From the NCBI GenBank assembly GCA_002238825.1, contig MPNC01000001.1, forward strand, positions 124,001 through 188,000: a stretch of 64,000 nt of DNA, read 5' to 3'. Numbering within the stretch: the stretch's first letter is position 1; each line of letters starts with the position of its first letter. Source of the DNA: SAR202 cluster bacterium bin87 (lineage in GTDB: Bacteria > Chloroflexota > Dehalococcoidia > Lucifugimonadales > UBA3495). Below the pieces are notes generated by a model. That model made no database searches and had not been told where the DNA came from. It worked only from the letters and a program-made list of their open reading frames with translations. Made by a program: the position numbers and the translations under genes. Below, piece by piece: positions 51,771 to 60,406 of this stretch.

Positions 51771-53206
51771 CCTCTGCCCAATCGCTCGACGACATCGTCT
51801 TTCTCTCCGCCGAGGCAACGTCAGCCGCTATCCGCAACGGAGACTTTACCGCAACCGATGCGGTGAACGCCTACCTGCGTCGCGTCGACGCCATCGACGG
51901 CGAAATCAAGTCCTACATCACGGTGTGCCGCGAAGAGGCTCTGGGCGCCGCTGCCGACGTGGACGACGCCATCCGTCGCGGAGACGAAGCCGCCGTTGGC
52001 GGAGCCCTGTTCGGTGTGCCAATGGCCGTCAAGGACCAGTTCAACACCGAGGGCATTCTGACCAGCAACGGCTCCCGGGCCTATGCGGACAACGTACCGG
52101 CCGAAGACGCCACGGTGGTGACCCGTCTCAAGTCAGCCGGCGCCATCCTGTTGGGCAAGTTGAACCTCAGCGAGCTGGCCATGGGCGGCACCGCGGACCC
52201 GCCGTACGGCACGCCCCACAACCCGTGGCGTCGTGGACACACTCCCGGCGAATCCAGCAGTGGATCCGGCGCGGCGCTGGCGGCGCATCTGTGCGCCGCG
52301 TCCGTCGGCGAGGACACCGGCGGCAGCGGACGTGGCCCGGCGTCGTACTGCAACGCGGTGGGATTGCGACCGACCTTCACCCGCATCAGCCGGCACGGCA
52401 TCACGCCGATGTGCTGGTTCATGGACGCCGCATCGCCGATGACCAAGACTGTCGAGGACTGTGCGCTGGTCCTGGGCGCCGTCGCCGGCTATGACCCCAT
52501 GGACCCCACGACGAGTCGCCGGCCGGTGCCCGATTATCGCGGCATGCTCGACGGCGACATCCGGGGCATGCGGATCGGCCGAATGACGGAACTGTGCGAC
52601 GCGGCCGATATGCACGCGGACGTGCGGCGCGCCACCGACGCTGTGCTTGACACCCTCGCCTCATTGGGCGCTGAGGTGGTGGACGTTTCCCTTCCGCTCA
52701 CTGAAATCGCCGGCGCCATCTTCGTAGGCATCGCCGATACCGAGGGAGCCGGCGCCCGTGACGGGCTGATGCGACGTTCCCCGGAGCTACTGGACCGGGC
52801 CTCGCGCACTCGCCTGCAGAGCGCCTCTTTGGTGCCGGCCAAGGTGCAGAACCGCGCCATGAAAGCCCGCGTCCTGCTGCGACGCCAATTCGAGGAGGCT
52901 TTCCGGCAGGTGGATGTCCTGGTGTCGCCCACCGCTCCGTACCCGGCGCCCCGGCACGACGCTCTGACCGCGCCCTTCGAGTCGGCCGACGATGTGCGCC
53001 AACGGTTCTTCTTCCGCCGCTCGTACACCGGTTGCTACCCGTTGGCCGGTATGCCCGCAGTGTCGATCCCGGGAGGGTTCACCGAAGACGGCCTTCCCAT
53101 CGGAGTTCAGCTGGGCGGTGACTCCTTTGCGGAAGGGGCCATACTCAGGGCCGCCTACGCCTACCAGCAGGCCACCGACTGGCACACCCGGCGCGCGCCG
53201 GTCTAG
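51767..53206 (+). CDS. Amidase signature family protein
   Basis: A 479-residue amidase signature enzyme. The catalytic Lys is in GVPMAVKDQFNTEG, the cis-Ser is in GESSSGSGAALAAHL and the nucleophile Ser is in VGEDTGGSGRGPASY. C-terminal YTGCYPLAGMPAVSIPGGF is typical. Sequence around the active site differs from GatA (no GTDTGGSIR), so a catabolic or detoxifying amidase is more likely. Its ATG overlaps the MNT stop. The GatC-like gene at 50785 is its probable partner. Confidence 0.93.
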   Translation: MTSAQSLDDIVFLSAEATSAAIRNGDFTATDAVNAYLRRVDAIDGEIKSYITVCREEALGAAADVDDAIRRGDEAAVGGALFGVPMAVKDQFNTEGILTSNGSRAYADNVPAEDATVVTRLKSAGAILLGKLNLSELAMGGTADPPYGTPHNPWRRGHTPGESSSGSGAALAAHLCAASVGEDTGGSGRGPASYCNAVGLRPTFTRISRHGITPMCWFMDAASPMTKTVEDCALVLGAVAGYDPMDPTTSRRPVPDYRGMLDGDIRGMRIGRMTELCDAADMHADVRRATDAVLDTLASLGAEVVDVSLPLTEIAGAIFVGIADTEGAGARDGLMRRSPELLDRASRTRLQSASLVPAKVQNRAMKARVLLRRQFEEAFRQVDVLVSPTAPYPAPRHDALTAPFESADDVRQRFFFRRSYTGCYPLAGMPAVSIPGGFTEDGLPIGVQLGGDSFAEGAILRAAYAYQQATDWHTRRAPV

Positions 53207-53231
53207 CCGATCGGGTCTCCGGCGCTGCGGG

Positions 53232-53963
53232 TCAGGTCCGGAAGGTTACCCTGCGGAACGCTTCGGCCAGCGTCAGGCCGCTGAAATCCTCGTCGGGATA
53301 ATCGTTTCCCGTCTGGGCCACCTCTTTGGCCCGTGCTCTCACGAACCCTTCCAGGTCTTCCCGCGAGCGCTGTCGGGACTGCGTGCGGTGGGCCATTACG
53401 GCATCCATCTTCGCGTCGAAATCGGCGGCAATGTCCACGAAGGTGTTGGGGTTTTCCGATCCCCAGAACATGATCGCCGCGGTTTTGTGAGGCTCGATCC
53501 CTTCGTCGGCGAACAGCTCCCCGAAGTGCAGATGGTCGCGCGCGTAAGGGAATACCGCGTCCAGGGCCACCTGCCCTGCGATGCGATGGTCCCGGTGCCA
53601 TTGCATGTTGCGGCGGTAGGGCTCGGTGGTCAGCACGACATCTGGCTTGACCAGGCGGATCTGGCGGACCAGGTCCCGGCGGAAATCCGAGGTGTCCTCC
53701 AGTTCGCCGTCGGTCCTGCCCAGCATCACCACATTCTTGACGCCCAGCACGTCCGCGGCGGCCAATTGCTCCCGACTGCGGATAGACGCCAGTTCGGTTG
53801 GGTCGATCTCCGGATCGTCCGTGCCCTTGCTGCCGTCGGTGCAGAGGACATAATGGACATCAGAGCCCCCGCGCACCCAGCGGGCTATGGTGCCGCCCGC
53901 CCACACCTCAGCGTCATCGGGATGTGGAATGACCACCAGGGCGCGTTCGGGTGTGTTGTCCAT
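53232..53963 (-). CDS. PIG-L/LmbE-family deacetylase
   Basis: A 243-residue zinc-dependent N-deacetylase. The metal motif is VVIPHPDDAEVWAGGTIA (HPDD), and the third ligand is in WHRDHRIAGQVALDAV. It ends with RRVTFRT. Family members deacetylate GlcNAc conjugates, for example in mycothiol or bacillithiol synthesis. The glycosyltransferase at 54901 (MshA-like) in the same minus run makes a thiol-glycoside or glycolipid role conceivable, but no further mycothiol gene is seen. The ATG at 53963 has GGAGG ten bases upstream. Confidence 0.92.
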   Translation of the reverse strand: MDNTPERALVVIPHPDDAEVWAGGTIARWVRGGSDVHYVLCTDGSKGTDDPEIDPTELASIRSREQLAAADVLGVKNVVMLGRTDGELEDTSDFRRDLVRQIRLVKPDVVLTTEPYRRNMQWHRDHRIAGQVALDAVFPYARDHLHFGELFADEGIEPHKTAAIMFWGSENPNTFVDIAADFDAKMDAVMAHRTQSRQRSREDLEGFVRARAKEVAQTGNDYPDEDFSGLTLAEAFRRVTFRT

Positions 53964-54052
53964 GGGATGTAATCCTCCAGTAAAAATTCTGTCGACGGGT
54001 CCGTGCCGGGAAATCTGGCGAGCCGTCGCCCGGCCGTTCGCCGCCTGCCCGG

Positions 54053-54901
54053 CTAATCCTGGATGCCCGTGACCAAGGGTACCGGTTCTTGCACCCAGGG
54101 CGGGGCGGGCAACGGGAGCGCGTCCTGGTCGCACCCCCACAGCCAGTGCAGGTCGGGTTCGGGGCGCTCGGCGCCGTTCAGCGAAACACGGCCAGTGATG
54201 ATTTCGCCGGCCAGGATACCGCCCGAGATGATGATGCGCATGGCTTCGTCTACGGTGATTTCGGTGGGCTTGACCTTGCTGGAAGCGGCCACCACCAGGT
54301 AGCCGGAAGACGGCACCGGCGTGGTGGGCACGTATATGGACAGGTGGTCCTCCACGCCGTCCAGCTTGCCCAGGTTCGACGTGATCAGCCCGATCGACCA
54401 TACACCCAGTCGCGGGAACTCGATCAACACCACGCCTCGGTAGTCTTGCGCCTGGGAGTCGGACAGGAAATCGATGCCCACACGGGTCGTTTTGTACACC
54501 GCCCCGATCACCGGGATCCGGCCAATGAGATCATGGACCTGGTTGATCAGGAACTTGGCCACCGCCCAGCCGATGAGCAGTCCGACGACGTAGATCACGA
54601 CCAGCACTGCCGCGACCCCGACCAGGTCGGTCCAGTCGAACCCGCCCGTCTTGGGAATGTTCAGCCAGCGGACGAATGGCTCCAGTAGCGAAGCCAGCAC
54701 ATCGTAGAAGAAATTGAAGATGAAATAAGTCACCAACACCGGCAGGAACACCAGCAGGCCGGCGCCCAGGCGGCTCTCCACGTGGCGCAGCGCAGAGGCC
54801 AGGGGCCGACGTCGCCGGCGCGGTTGCTGCCTGCCGGATCCCGGGAAATGGGGAAAACCGAGGTCGTTGGGCGACAATCGGCCTGGAGGAGGCTTCTGCA
54901 T
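54053..54901 (-). CDS. DUF502 family membrane protein
   Basis: A 282-residue DUF502 protein. A basic, Pro/Arg-rich N-terminus (about 45 residues) is followed by two membrane segments (GLLVFLPVLVTYFIFNFFYD and VGVAAVLVVIYVVGLLIGWA) and a soluble domain. The family blocks IPVIGAVYKTTR and VVLIEFPRLGVWSIGLITS are clear. Function is unknown across the family; envelope association is expected. Its ATG overlaps the glycosyltransferase stop by one base (TAATG). Confidence 0.92.
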   Translation of the reverse strand: MQKPPPGRLSPNDLGFPHFPGSGRQQPRRRRRPLASALRHVESRLGAGLLVFLPVLVTYFIFNFFYDVLASLLEPFVRWLNIPKTGGFDWTDLVGVAAVLVVIYVVGLLIGWAVAKFLINQVHDLIGRIPVIGAVYKTTRVGIDFLSDSQAQDYRGVVLIEFPRLGVWSIGLITSNLGKLDGVEDHLSIYVPTTPVPSSGYLVVAASSKVKPTEITVDEAMRIIISGGILAGEIITGRVSLNGAERPEPDLHWLWGCDQDALPLPAPPWVQEPVPLVTGIQD

Positions 54902-56139
54902 TAGTGAGCCGTCTCCTCACCGCGCCCCGCCGATCCCAGGCGTTCGTAGAGATCCAGCAGGCGGCCCGCCACCTGGTCCCAGCTCAGGGTTTCCGCGCGG
55001 TTGCGGGCGGCCCGTCCCATGCTGTCCCGCAGGTCCTCGTTGGCCATGATCATTTCCAGCGACTGGGCAAACGCCTCGGGACAGCGCCACGACTTCAGGT
55101 ATCCGGTCCGGCCGTGCTGGACGATGGTCGACAGCCCGCCAACACGGGAGGCTACCACCGGAGTACCGCAGGCCATGCTCTCCAGCGCGGCGAGCCCGAA
55201 ACTCTCGTAGAACGACGGGACGACGCACACGTCGGCTGCGGAGTAGTACAAGGCCAGCCGGTCCTGGGGCACGCGGCCCACGAATTCCACGGTGTCGCCC
55301 AGTTGCAGATCGACGGACAGCTGGTGCAAGCGCTCCATCTCTCCGCTGCCGTCGGCGTCGGAACCCACAACCAGCACCTGAACGCCTTCTTCGGACTCCA
55401 GCGAGGCGGCGGCATGGAGCAGCAGATCAGCGCCCTTCAACGGCTCGATGCGACCCACGGACAGCCTCACCTTGTGCCCGTTCAAGCCCAGTTCGCGGCG
55501 CGCTGCCGTCCGGCCGATGGGCCGGAAGCGGCTCAAATCGACACCGCAAGGTATCAACTCCACCCGGTTGCGGTCCGCACCGTACAGTCGCACCATCGCG
55601 TCCCGCTCGTGCGGGCTGAAGGCCACCACACAGTCGGCTCCCGCGATGATCCGTTCTTCGGTCTCCTGCCGCACCGGCGGCTCGTGCTCTCCGGAGCGCG
55701 ATTGCATCTTGATGCGCGACAGGGTATGGAAGGTCACCACTTGCGGCGTGCCGGTGGCCGCAGCCACGCTGGCGCCGGCCCAGCCGCTCAGCCAATAGTG
55801 GGAATGGATGGCCAGGTATTGGAAGTTGTTCCGCTTCTGGTGCCGGCCTACTCCCGCCACGAAATCGTCCAGGTAGCCGGGCAGATCGCCGAGCGGGGCA
55901 TCGGCGGGTCCGGCCGGCACGTGAACGTAGTGAACATTGTCGTTATCGGCCTCGGTTCCGGCACACTGGTAGTCGTGCTCGCGCGTGAACACGTCGACGG
56001 CAACTCCCCGGTTCGCCATCGCTCGGGCCAATTCGCGTACGTGAACGTTCATGCCTCCCGCCTTCCCCTGCCCGGGCGCGGCCAGCGGGCAGGTGTGGTA
56101 GGAGATCAGTGCGACACGGCGCGAACAATCGGATATCAA
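54901..56139 (-). CDS. Family 4 glycosyltransferase (MshA-like)
   Basis: A 412-residue GT-B fold enzyme. The acceptor-side N-terminus is VALISYHTCPLAAPGQGKAG with GGMNVHVRELARAMANRG. Donor-side motifs are VGRIEPLKGADLLLHAA and the E-x7-E element in PSFYESFGLAALESMACGTP. This layout resembles MshA (mycothiol) and sucrose-phosphate-type glycosyltransferases. The donor is probably a UDP- or GDP-sugar; the acceptor is unknown. It is coupled to the DUF502 gene. Confidence 0.93.
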   Translation of the reverse strand: MISDCSRRVALISYHTCPLAAPGQGKAGGMNVHVRELARAMANRGVAVDVFTREHDYQCAGTEADNDNVHYVHVPAGPADAPLGDLPGYLDDFVAGVGRHQKRNNFQYLAIHSHYWLSGWAGASVAAATGTPQVVTFHTLSRIKMQSRSGEHEPPVRQETEERIIAGADCVVAFSPHERDAMVRLYGADRNRVELIPCGVDLSRFRPIGRTAARRELGLNGHKVRLSVGRIEPLKGADLLLHAAASLESEEGVQVLVVGSDADGSGEMERLHQLSVDLQLGDTVEFVGRVPQDRLALYYSAADVCVVPSFYESFGLAALESMACGTPVVASRVGGLSTIVQHGRTGYLKSWRCPEAFAQSLEMIMANEDLRDSMGRAARNRAETLSWDQVAGRLLDLYERLGSAGRGEETAH

Positions 56140-56232
56140 GGCGAGGCGCTCCTGTTGAGGGAGACAGTCCTCGGGCCGACGCTGTGCCGGCCGCGCTTTC
56201 GCGTCGATATGCTAATCACCGCCACGGCTCTG

Positions 56233-57228
56233 CTAACCTTCGCGCTGCAGCGTTATGCGGTAGAGGTGGTGGTCGCGGCCGCCCAACCGGTACTTGTAGG
56301 GTTCGTTTCCCCGCAGGAAATCGAAGTATCGGTAGCCCTGCTCCATTGCGTCGCGCAGGCACAACGCGTGCAGCAGCAGCCCTACGCTGTAGTAGCGGTA
56401 ATCCGGGTCGTGACCGCTGTTGTACAGCATGCGCACGCCGTCGTAATCCAGGCACAACGAGGCCGCCACCGGCTTGTCGTCCATTTCCATCAAAAAGAGC
56501 CGGAGTACTCCCTGGGCTGCCGTGGCCGCGATGAGCTGCCGGAAAAAGTCTTCCCGGTCGGCGGTGAGAAACTCGGCCTTTGCCGGATCGCTGCGTCGCA
56601 TCAGGTCAAGGAACGTATCGATGCGTTCAATGGCTTCACCTGCATCCGAAACGCAGAACCAACGCCAGTTTTCGTGGCCCTCCAGTCGTCGCAGTTTGCG
56701 GCGCAGCTCGTGCCGGTCTTTCTTGCTCAGCCCCGCCAGGTAGTCATCCCATGTTGGTGGCAGGTCGAGGCGTGGCGCAACGTCCTCCTCGGCAATGTCC
56801 ACCGAATATCCGCGGGCTCGCGCCAACTCAGGCAACATCGCCAGCGTCGGCGAGTCTTCGCCCACGGAATACAGGTCGAGCTGCCGGCCGCCGCCCGAGT
56901 CGATAGTATCCAGCAGGACCGGGTAAAACGCCGGCTCGGTACCCCGCGCGATGACGAAGTCGTTGTAGTCAAACGTGTCGCTGTTGCCGACAAAGGAAAA
57001 ATTGTCGCCGCAGCGCGATAGCGACGCCAGGGCGGTTAATTGTCCCGCGGCGTCCGTGAGGTAAAACCCCGCCAGTGAGCGGCCGTCCTGGAATGCGCTC
57101 CACCATAGTTCCTGCCAGGTGGGCGTGATGTACAGGTTGTTGACCACCGACCGGCCGAGCAACTCCTGCCATTGCTGCCGGACTTCCTCAAACGACGTGA
57201 TCGGGGTTGCTGGTGGGACGGTTGTCAT
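56233..57228 (-). CDS. FemAB/BioF2-like GNAT acyltransferase
   Basis: A 331-residue GNAT-fold protein of the BioF2-like/CelD type. N-terminal NNLYITPTWQELWWSAFQDG and a DLPPTWDDYLAGLSKKDRHELRRKLRRL-like block (positive helix of the FemAB fold, split here only for description) precede the C-terminal VAASLCLDYDGVRMLYNSGHDP and GYRYFDFLRGNEPYKYRLG. Members act on peptidoglycan, polysaccharide or lipid acceptors. The ATG at 57228 is 20 bp after folE; a longer start is unlikely because it would run through folE. Confidence 0.88.
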   Translation of the reverse strand: MTTVPPATPITSFEEVRQQWQELLGRSVVNNLYITPTWQELWWSAFQDGRSLAGFYLTDAAGQLTALASLSRCGDNFSFVGNSDTFDYNDFVIARGTEPAFYPVLLDTIDSGGGRQLDLYSVGEDSPTLAMLPELARARGYSVDIAEEDVAPRLDLPPTWDDYLAGLSKKDRHELRRKLRRLEGHENWRWFCVSDAGEAIERIDTFLDLMRRSDPAKAEFLTADREDFFRQLIAATAAQGVLRLFLMEMDDKPVAASLCLDYDGVRMLYNSGHDPDYRYYSVGLLLHALCLRDAMEQGYRYFDFLRGNEPYKYRLGGRDHHLYRITLQREG

Positions 57229-57248
57229 ATCAGGCGGGCCGGTTATCC

Positions 57249-57845
57249 TCAGCTGTCCAAAAGGCTCAGCAGTGCATTGGCAGAATACGCTGCTCCGGCG
57301 CCGTTTGCCCCGCCACTGGCTGCATGCCGTATCGCGGTGGTCACGACGCGATGGCCCGGTTTTTGGATCCCGCGCATGGACATGCACAGGTGCTCGGCTT
57401 CGATGCGGCACGCTACCGCCAGCGGTTGCACCCGCGACATTACGGCGTCGGCCAGCTGGGCGGTGAGCCGCTCCTGCACCTGCAGACGCCGGGCCGCGGT
57501 TTCCAGCGCCCGGGCAATCTTGCTGATCCCGGCGATATGCCGGTCCGGTACGTAGACCAGGCTCGCCCTTCCGAAGAAAGGCAGCAGGTGGTGCTCGCAC
57601 ATCGAGTAGAACGGGAGATCCGCCACGAGCACGGGATCATGGGTCACGTCATCGGAGAACATTGCGTCGATCTCCGCCGCCGGGTCCAGCCCCACTCCGG
57701 AGAACAGTTCCCCGTACATCTCCGCGACCCGCTCCGGGGTTCGCCACAAACCTTCGCGCCCGCTGTCCTCGTCGACGTACTTGAGGATGGCGCCCACCGC
57801 GACCTCAATGGCCGCCAGGTTCATTTGGGATCCGGTGACGGTCAT
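57249..57845 (-). CDS. folE: GTP cyclohydrolase I
   Basis: A 198-residue enzyme that turns GTP into dihydroneopterin triphosphate at the start of folate and pterin synthesis. GLWRTPERVAEMYGELFSG, the zinc site FYSMCEHHLLPFFG, GISKIARALETAARRLQVQE and the late Cys/His in AEHLCMSMRGIQKPG are all intact. Its ATG overlaps the thrC stop by 4 bp. No other folate gene adjoins it. Confidence 0.96.
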   Translation of the reverse strand: MTVTGSQMNLAAIEVAVGAILKYVDEDSGREGLWRTPERVAEMYGELFSGVGLDPAAEIDAMFSDDVTHDPVLVADLPFYSMCEHHLLPFFGRASLVYVPDRHIAGISKIARALETAARRLQVQERLTAQLADAVMSRVQPLAVACRIEAEHLCMSMRGIQKPGHRVVTTAIRHAASGGANGAGAAYSANALLSLLDS

Positions 57846-58909
57846 CTGGCGGGAAGCGTCTCCATGATGGCGTTCTCTATGGCTTCCAGGTTGGGCTTGA
57901 CTTCCACCGTGTTGGCCTGGGCGCTGCTGACCGCCATGTCCGGATCCTTGAGCCCGCTGCCCGTAATGACGCAGACGACCCTCTTCCCGGTCAGGTCGAG
58001 GCCGTTGCGCTTCATCTTGAGCAGGCCGGCCACGGAAGCGGCGGACGCCGGTTCCCCGAATATTCCCTCTCGCGACGCCAGCAGCCGGTACGCCTCGAGG
58101 ATCTCGTCGTCGCTCACCGCGTCGATGACGCCTCCCGACTGATCCCGCGCGCGCTCCGCGAACTTCCAGCTGGCCGGGTTCCCTATGCGTATCGCCGAGG
58201 CTATGGTCTGCGGGAACGGGACCGGCTCGCCGCGCACGATCGGCGCCGCCCCTTCCGCCTGGAAGCCCATCATCCTGGGCAGCACCTCGTTTCGTCCCAG
58301 CTGGTGGTACTCGACGAAGCCGCGCCAGTAGGCCGTAATATTGCCCGCGTTGCCCACGGGGATGAACAGGTAATCCGGCGCGTCTTCCAGCACATCGGAT
58401 ATCTCGAACGCGGCGGTCTTCTGCCCCTCGATGCGGTGCTGGTTGACCGAGTTGACCAACGTGATGGGGTTGGTCTTGGTGAACTCCCTGACCAGCGCCA
58501 GGGCAGCGTCGAAGTTGCCGTCAACGAGCAGGATCCGGGCCCCGTACGCCATGGCCTGCGCCAGCTTCCCCAACGCCACCTCGCCTTTCGGGATCAAAAC
58601 CCAGGCGGCCAAATTGCAATAGGCCGCGTAGGCGGCGGCCGACGCGCTGGTGTTGCCGGTGGAGGCGCACATCACCCCCACGCTGCGCTCTTCCAGCGCC
58701 TTGGCCATTGCCATGACCATGCCCCGGTCCTTGAACGATCCGGTGGGATTGCAGCCTTCCAGCTTGAAGAACAGGTTCGGGCACCCAAGTTCCGGTCCAA
58801 GTTGGCGCGACTGCACCAGCGGGGTATCCCCTTCACCCATCGAGAAGATGGGTGTTTCTTCATTGACCGGCAACAGGTCCCGGTACTGTTTTAATACGCC
58901 TACGCCCAT
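57842..58909 (-). CDS. thrC: Threonine synthase
   Basis: A 355-residue PLP enzyme that converts phosphohomoserine to threonine. The PLP lysine is in NPTGSFKDRGMVMAMAKA, the phosphate loop in IPVGNAGNITAYWRG, and the C-terminal VVCVITGSGLKDPDMA is typical. The length matches the shorter class of bacterial ThrC. It lies 82 bp after hom, forming a hom-thrC pair. The ATG at 58909 has a weak SD. Homoserine kinase is not in the window. Confidence 0.95.
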   Translation of the reverse strand: MGVGVLKQYRDLLPVNEETPIFSMGEGDTPLVQSRQLGPELGCPNLFFKLEGCNPTGSFKDRGMVMAMAKALEERSVGVMCASTGNTSASAAAYAAYCNLAAWVLIPKGEVALGKLAQAMAYGARILLVDGNFDAALALVREFTKTNPITLVNSVNQHRIEGQKTAAFEISDVLEDAPDYLFIPVGNAGNITAYWRGFVEYHQLGRNEVLPRMMGFQAEGAAPIVRGEPVPFPQTIASAIRIGNPASWKFAERARDQSGGVIDAVSDDEILEAYRLLASREGIFGEPASAASVAGLLKMKRNGLDLTGKRVVCVITGSGLKDPDMAVSSAQANTVEVKPNLEAIENAIMETLPAR

Positions 58910-58991
58910 TTTCTACCGGGTATGGCTGGCTGGTGCCACGGTTTTTCCTGCTAACTGCTTGAGGATGGGTTGGGTCTGGTCTGCGGTCGCT

Positions 58992-60311
58992 CTATTGCTC
59001 GATGCGAATCAAATTGTCGACACTTAACACCACGCCCAGTTTCGCGACGGCGGCCAGGGCGGTCTGGACGTCGGCCTCGCGGGAGGGGTAGGTGGTGATC
59101 ACCAATTGGGCGGTACCGCCGCCCGGGTCGGTATCCTTTTGGATCACGGTGGCGATGGAGATATTGCCGTCACCCAGCAACCGTGCTATCTGGGCCAGCA
59201 CGCCGGCCTGGTCGGCGCAGGTCAGCCGCAGGTAGTACGCGCTGGAGAGTTCGTCGATGGGCCGGATGGCGTCCCCAGTGGGAAGGCCCCGTCCGTTGGA
59301 AACAGGCAGCAGAGGCGGCGCGCCGGCGCTATCGATGAACCTCACGACGTTGAGTACGTCGCCCATCACCGCGCTGGTGGTGGCGTCGCGCCCGGCTCCC
59401 TGACCGTGCAGGATGATCTGGCCACAGAGGTCGCCGGTCACTTCCACGGCATTATACACGCCGTCAACCTTGGCCAGCAGGTGGTCCTCAGGGACCAGGG
59501 CGGGATGAACGCGTGCCTGAACCGTGCCATCCGATTGGGCCGCCGCGATCGCCAGCGATTTTATCGCATAACCCAACTCAGCAGCGTAGCGGAAATCTTC
59601 GGGCGCGAGCCGGCTGATGCCCTCGGTGTGGATCGCTCCGTGGGGTATCGATTGGTGAAACGCCAAACTACCCAGCACCGACAGCTTGTACGCGGCGTCG
59701 ATGCCTTCGACATCGTTGGTGGGATCGGACTCGGCGTACCCCCGGCTCTGAGCTTCGGCCAGGGCGTCCGCAAACGGGGTCTGGCTGCGCGCCATGCGGG
59801 TCAGGATGTAGTTGGTGGTCCCGTTGATGATGGAACGAATTGAGCTGATGTCGTTGGCCAACAGCTGTGACATCAAGCAGCCGACGATGGGGATTCCACC
59901 GCCGGCCGATGCCTCGAACAGCAAATTCACGCTTTGCGACTGCGCGAGAGCCAACAGCGATGCGCCGCGTCGGGCCATCACTTCTTTGTTCGCGGTGACG
60001 ACGTGCTTCCCGCCGGCCAGGGCCCGTTCCAGGTAATCGCCGGCCGGCGAATCCCCTCCCATTACCTCGACCACGATATGGATATCGGGATCCGCCAGGA
60101 TATCCTCGGGGTTGGTGGTCAACACACCGGGCGGCGGAGACGGTTCGCGGGTTTTGGCCGCGTCGCGAACCAGGGCTCGGCGCAACCGAACGGTGCGCCC
60201 GGTCTTTCGTCTGATCTCTTCCGCGTTGTCCGATAGAGCCGCAGCGACACCGCCCCCGACGGTTCCGAGACCCATCAGGCCGATGTTGATTGCTTCTGTT
60301 GCGGCGGGCAT
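58992..60311 (-). CDS. hom: Homoserine dehydrogenase with ACT domain
   Basis: A 439-residue NAD(P)-dependent enzyme that reduces aspartate semialdehyde to homoserine. The Rossmann motif is IGLMGLGTVGGGVAAAL. The catalytic region has VVTANKEVMARRG, IINGTTNYILTRMA and AESDPTNDVEGIDAAYKLSVL (Lys). A C-terminal ACT domain (LTCADQAGVLAQIARLLGDG) suggests feedback control by threonine. The ATG at 60311 has no clear SD; the frame is open 64 codons further upstream but without start signals. It precedes thrC. Confidence 0.96.
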   Translation of the reverse strand: MPAATEAINIGLMGLGTVGGGVAAALSDNAEEIRRKTGRTVRLRRALVRDAAKTREPSPPPGVLTTNPEDILADPDIHIVVEVMGGDSPAGDYLERALAGGKHVVTANKEVMARRGASLLALAQSQSVNLLFEASAGGGIPIVGCLMSQLLANDISSIRSIINGTTNYILTRMARSQTPFADALAEAQSRGYAESDPTNDVEGIDAAYKLSVLGSLAFHQSIPHGAIHTEGISRLAPEDFRYAAELGYAIKSLAIAAAQSDGTVQARVHPALVPEDHLLAKVDGVYNAVEVTGDLCGQIILHGQGAGRDATTSAVMGDVLNVVRFIDSAGAPPLLPVSNGRGLPTGDAIRPIDELSSAYYLRLTCADQAGVLAQIARLLGDGNISIATVIQKDTDPGGGTAQLVITTYPSREADVQTALAAVAKLGVVLSVDNLIRIEQ

Positions 60312-60406
60312 TTTGTAAAGCTGCGGACTGGCTCGGTCAGAAGGGCGTTGAAGTTTGCGGTGGTTCGTGAACCGGTTCCGTCGATTGACCCAGGTCTTGG
60401 ATAAGC

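Noticed and set aside
53232-54401. A longer 389-codon start for the PIG-L gene
   Set aside because: The extra 146 codons run through the DUF502 coding region on the same strand in another frame. The ATG at 53963 has a GGAGG and gives the normal family N-terminus.
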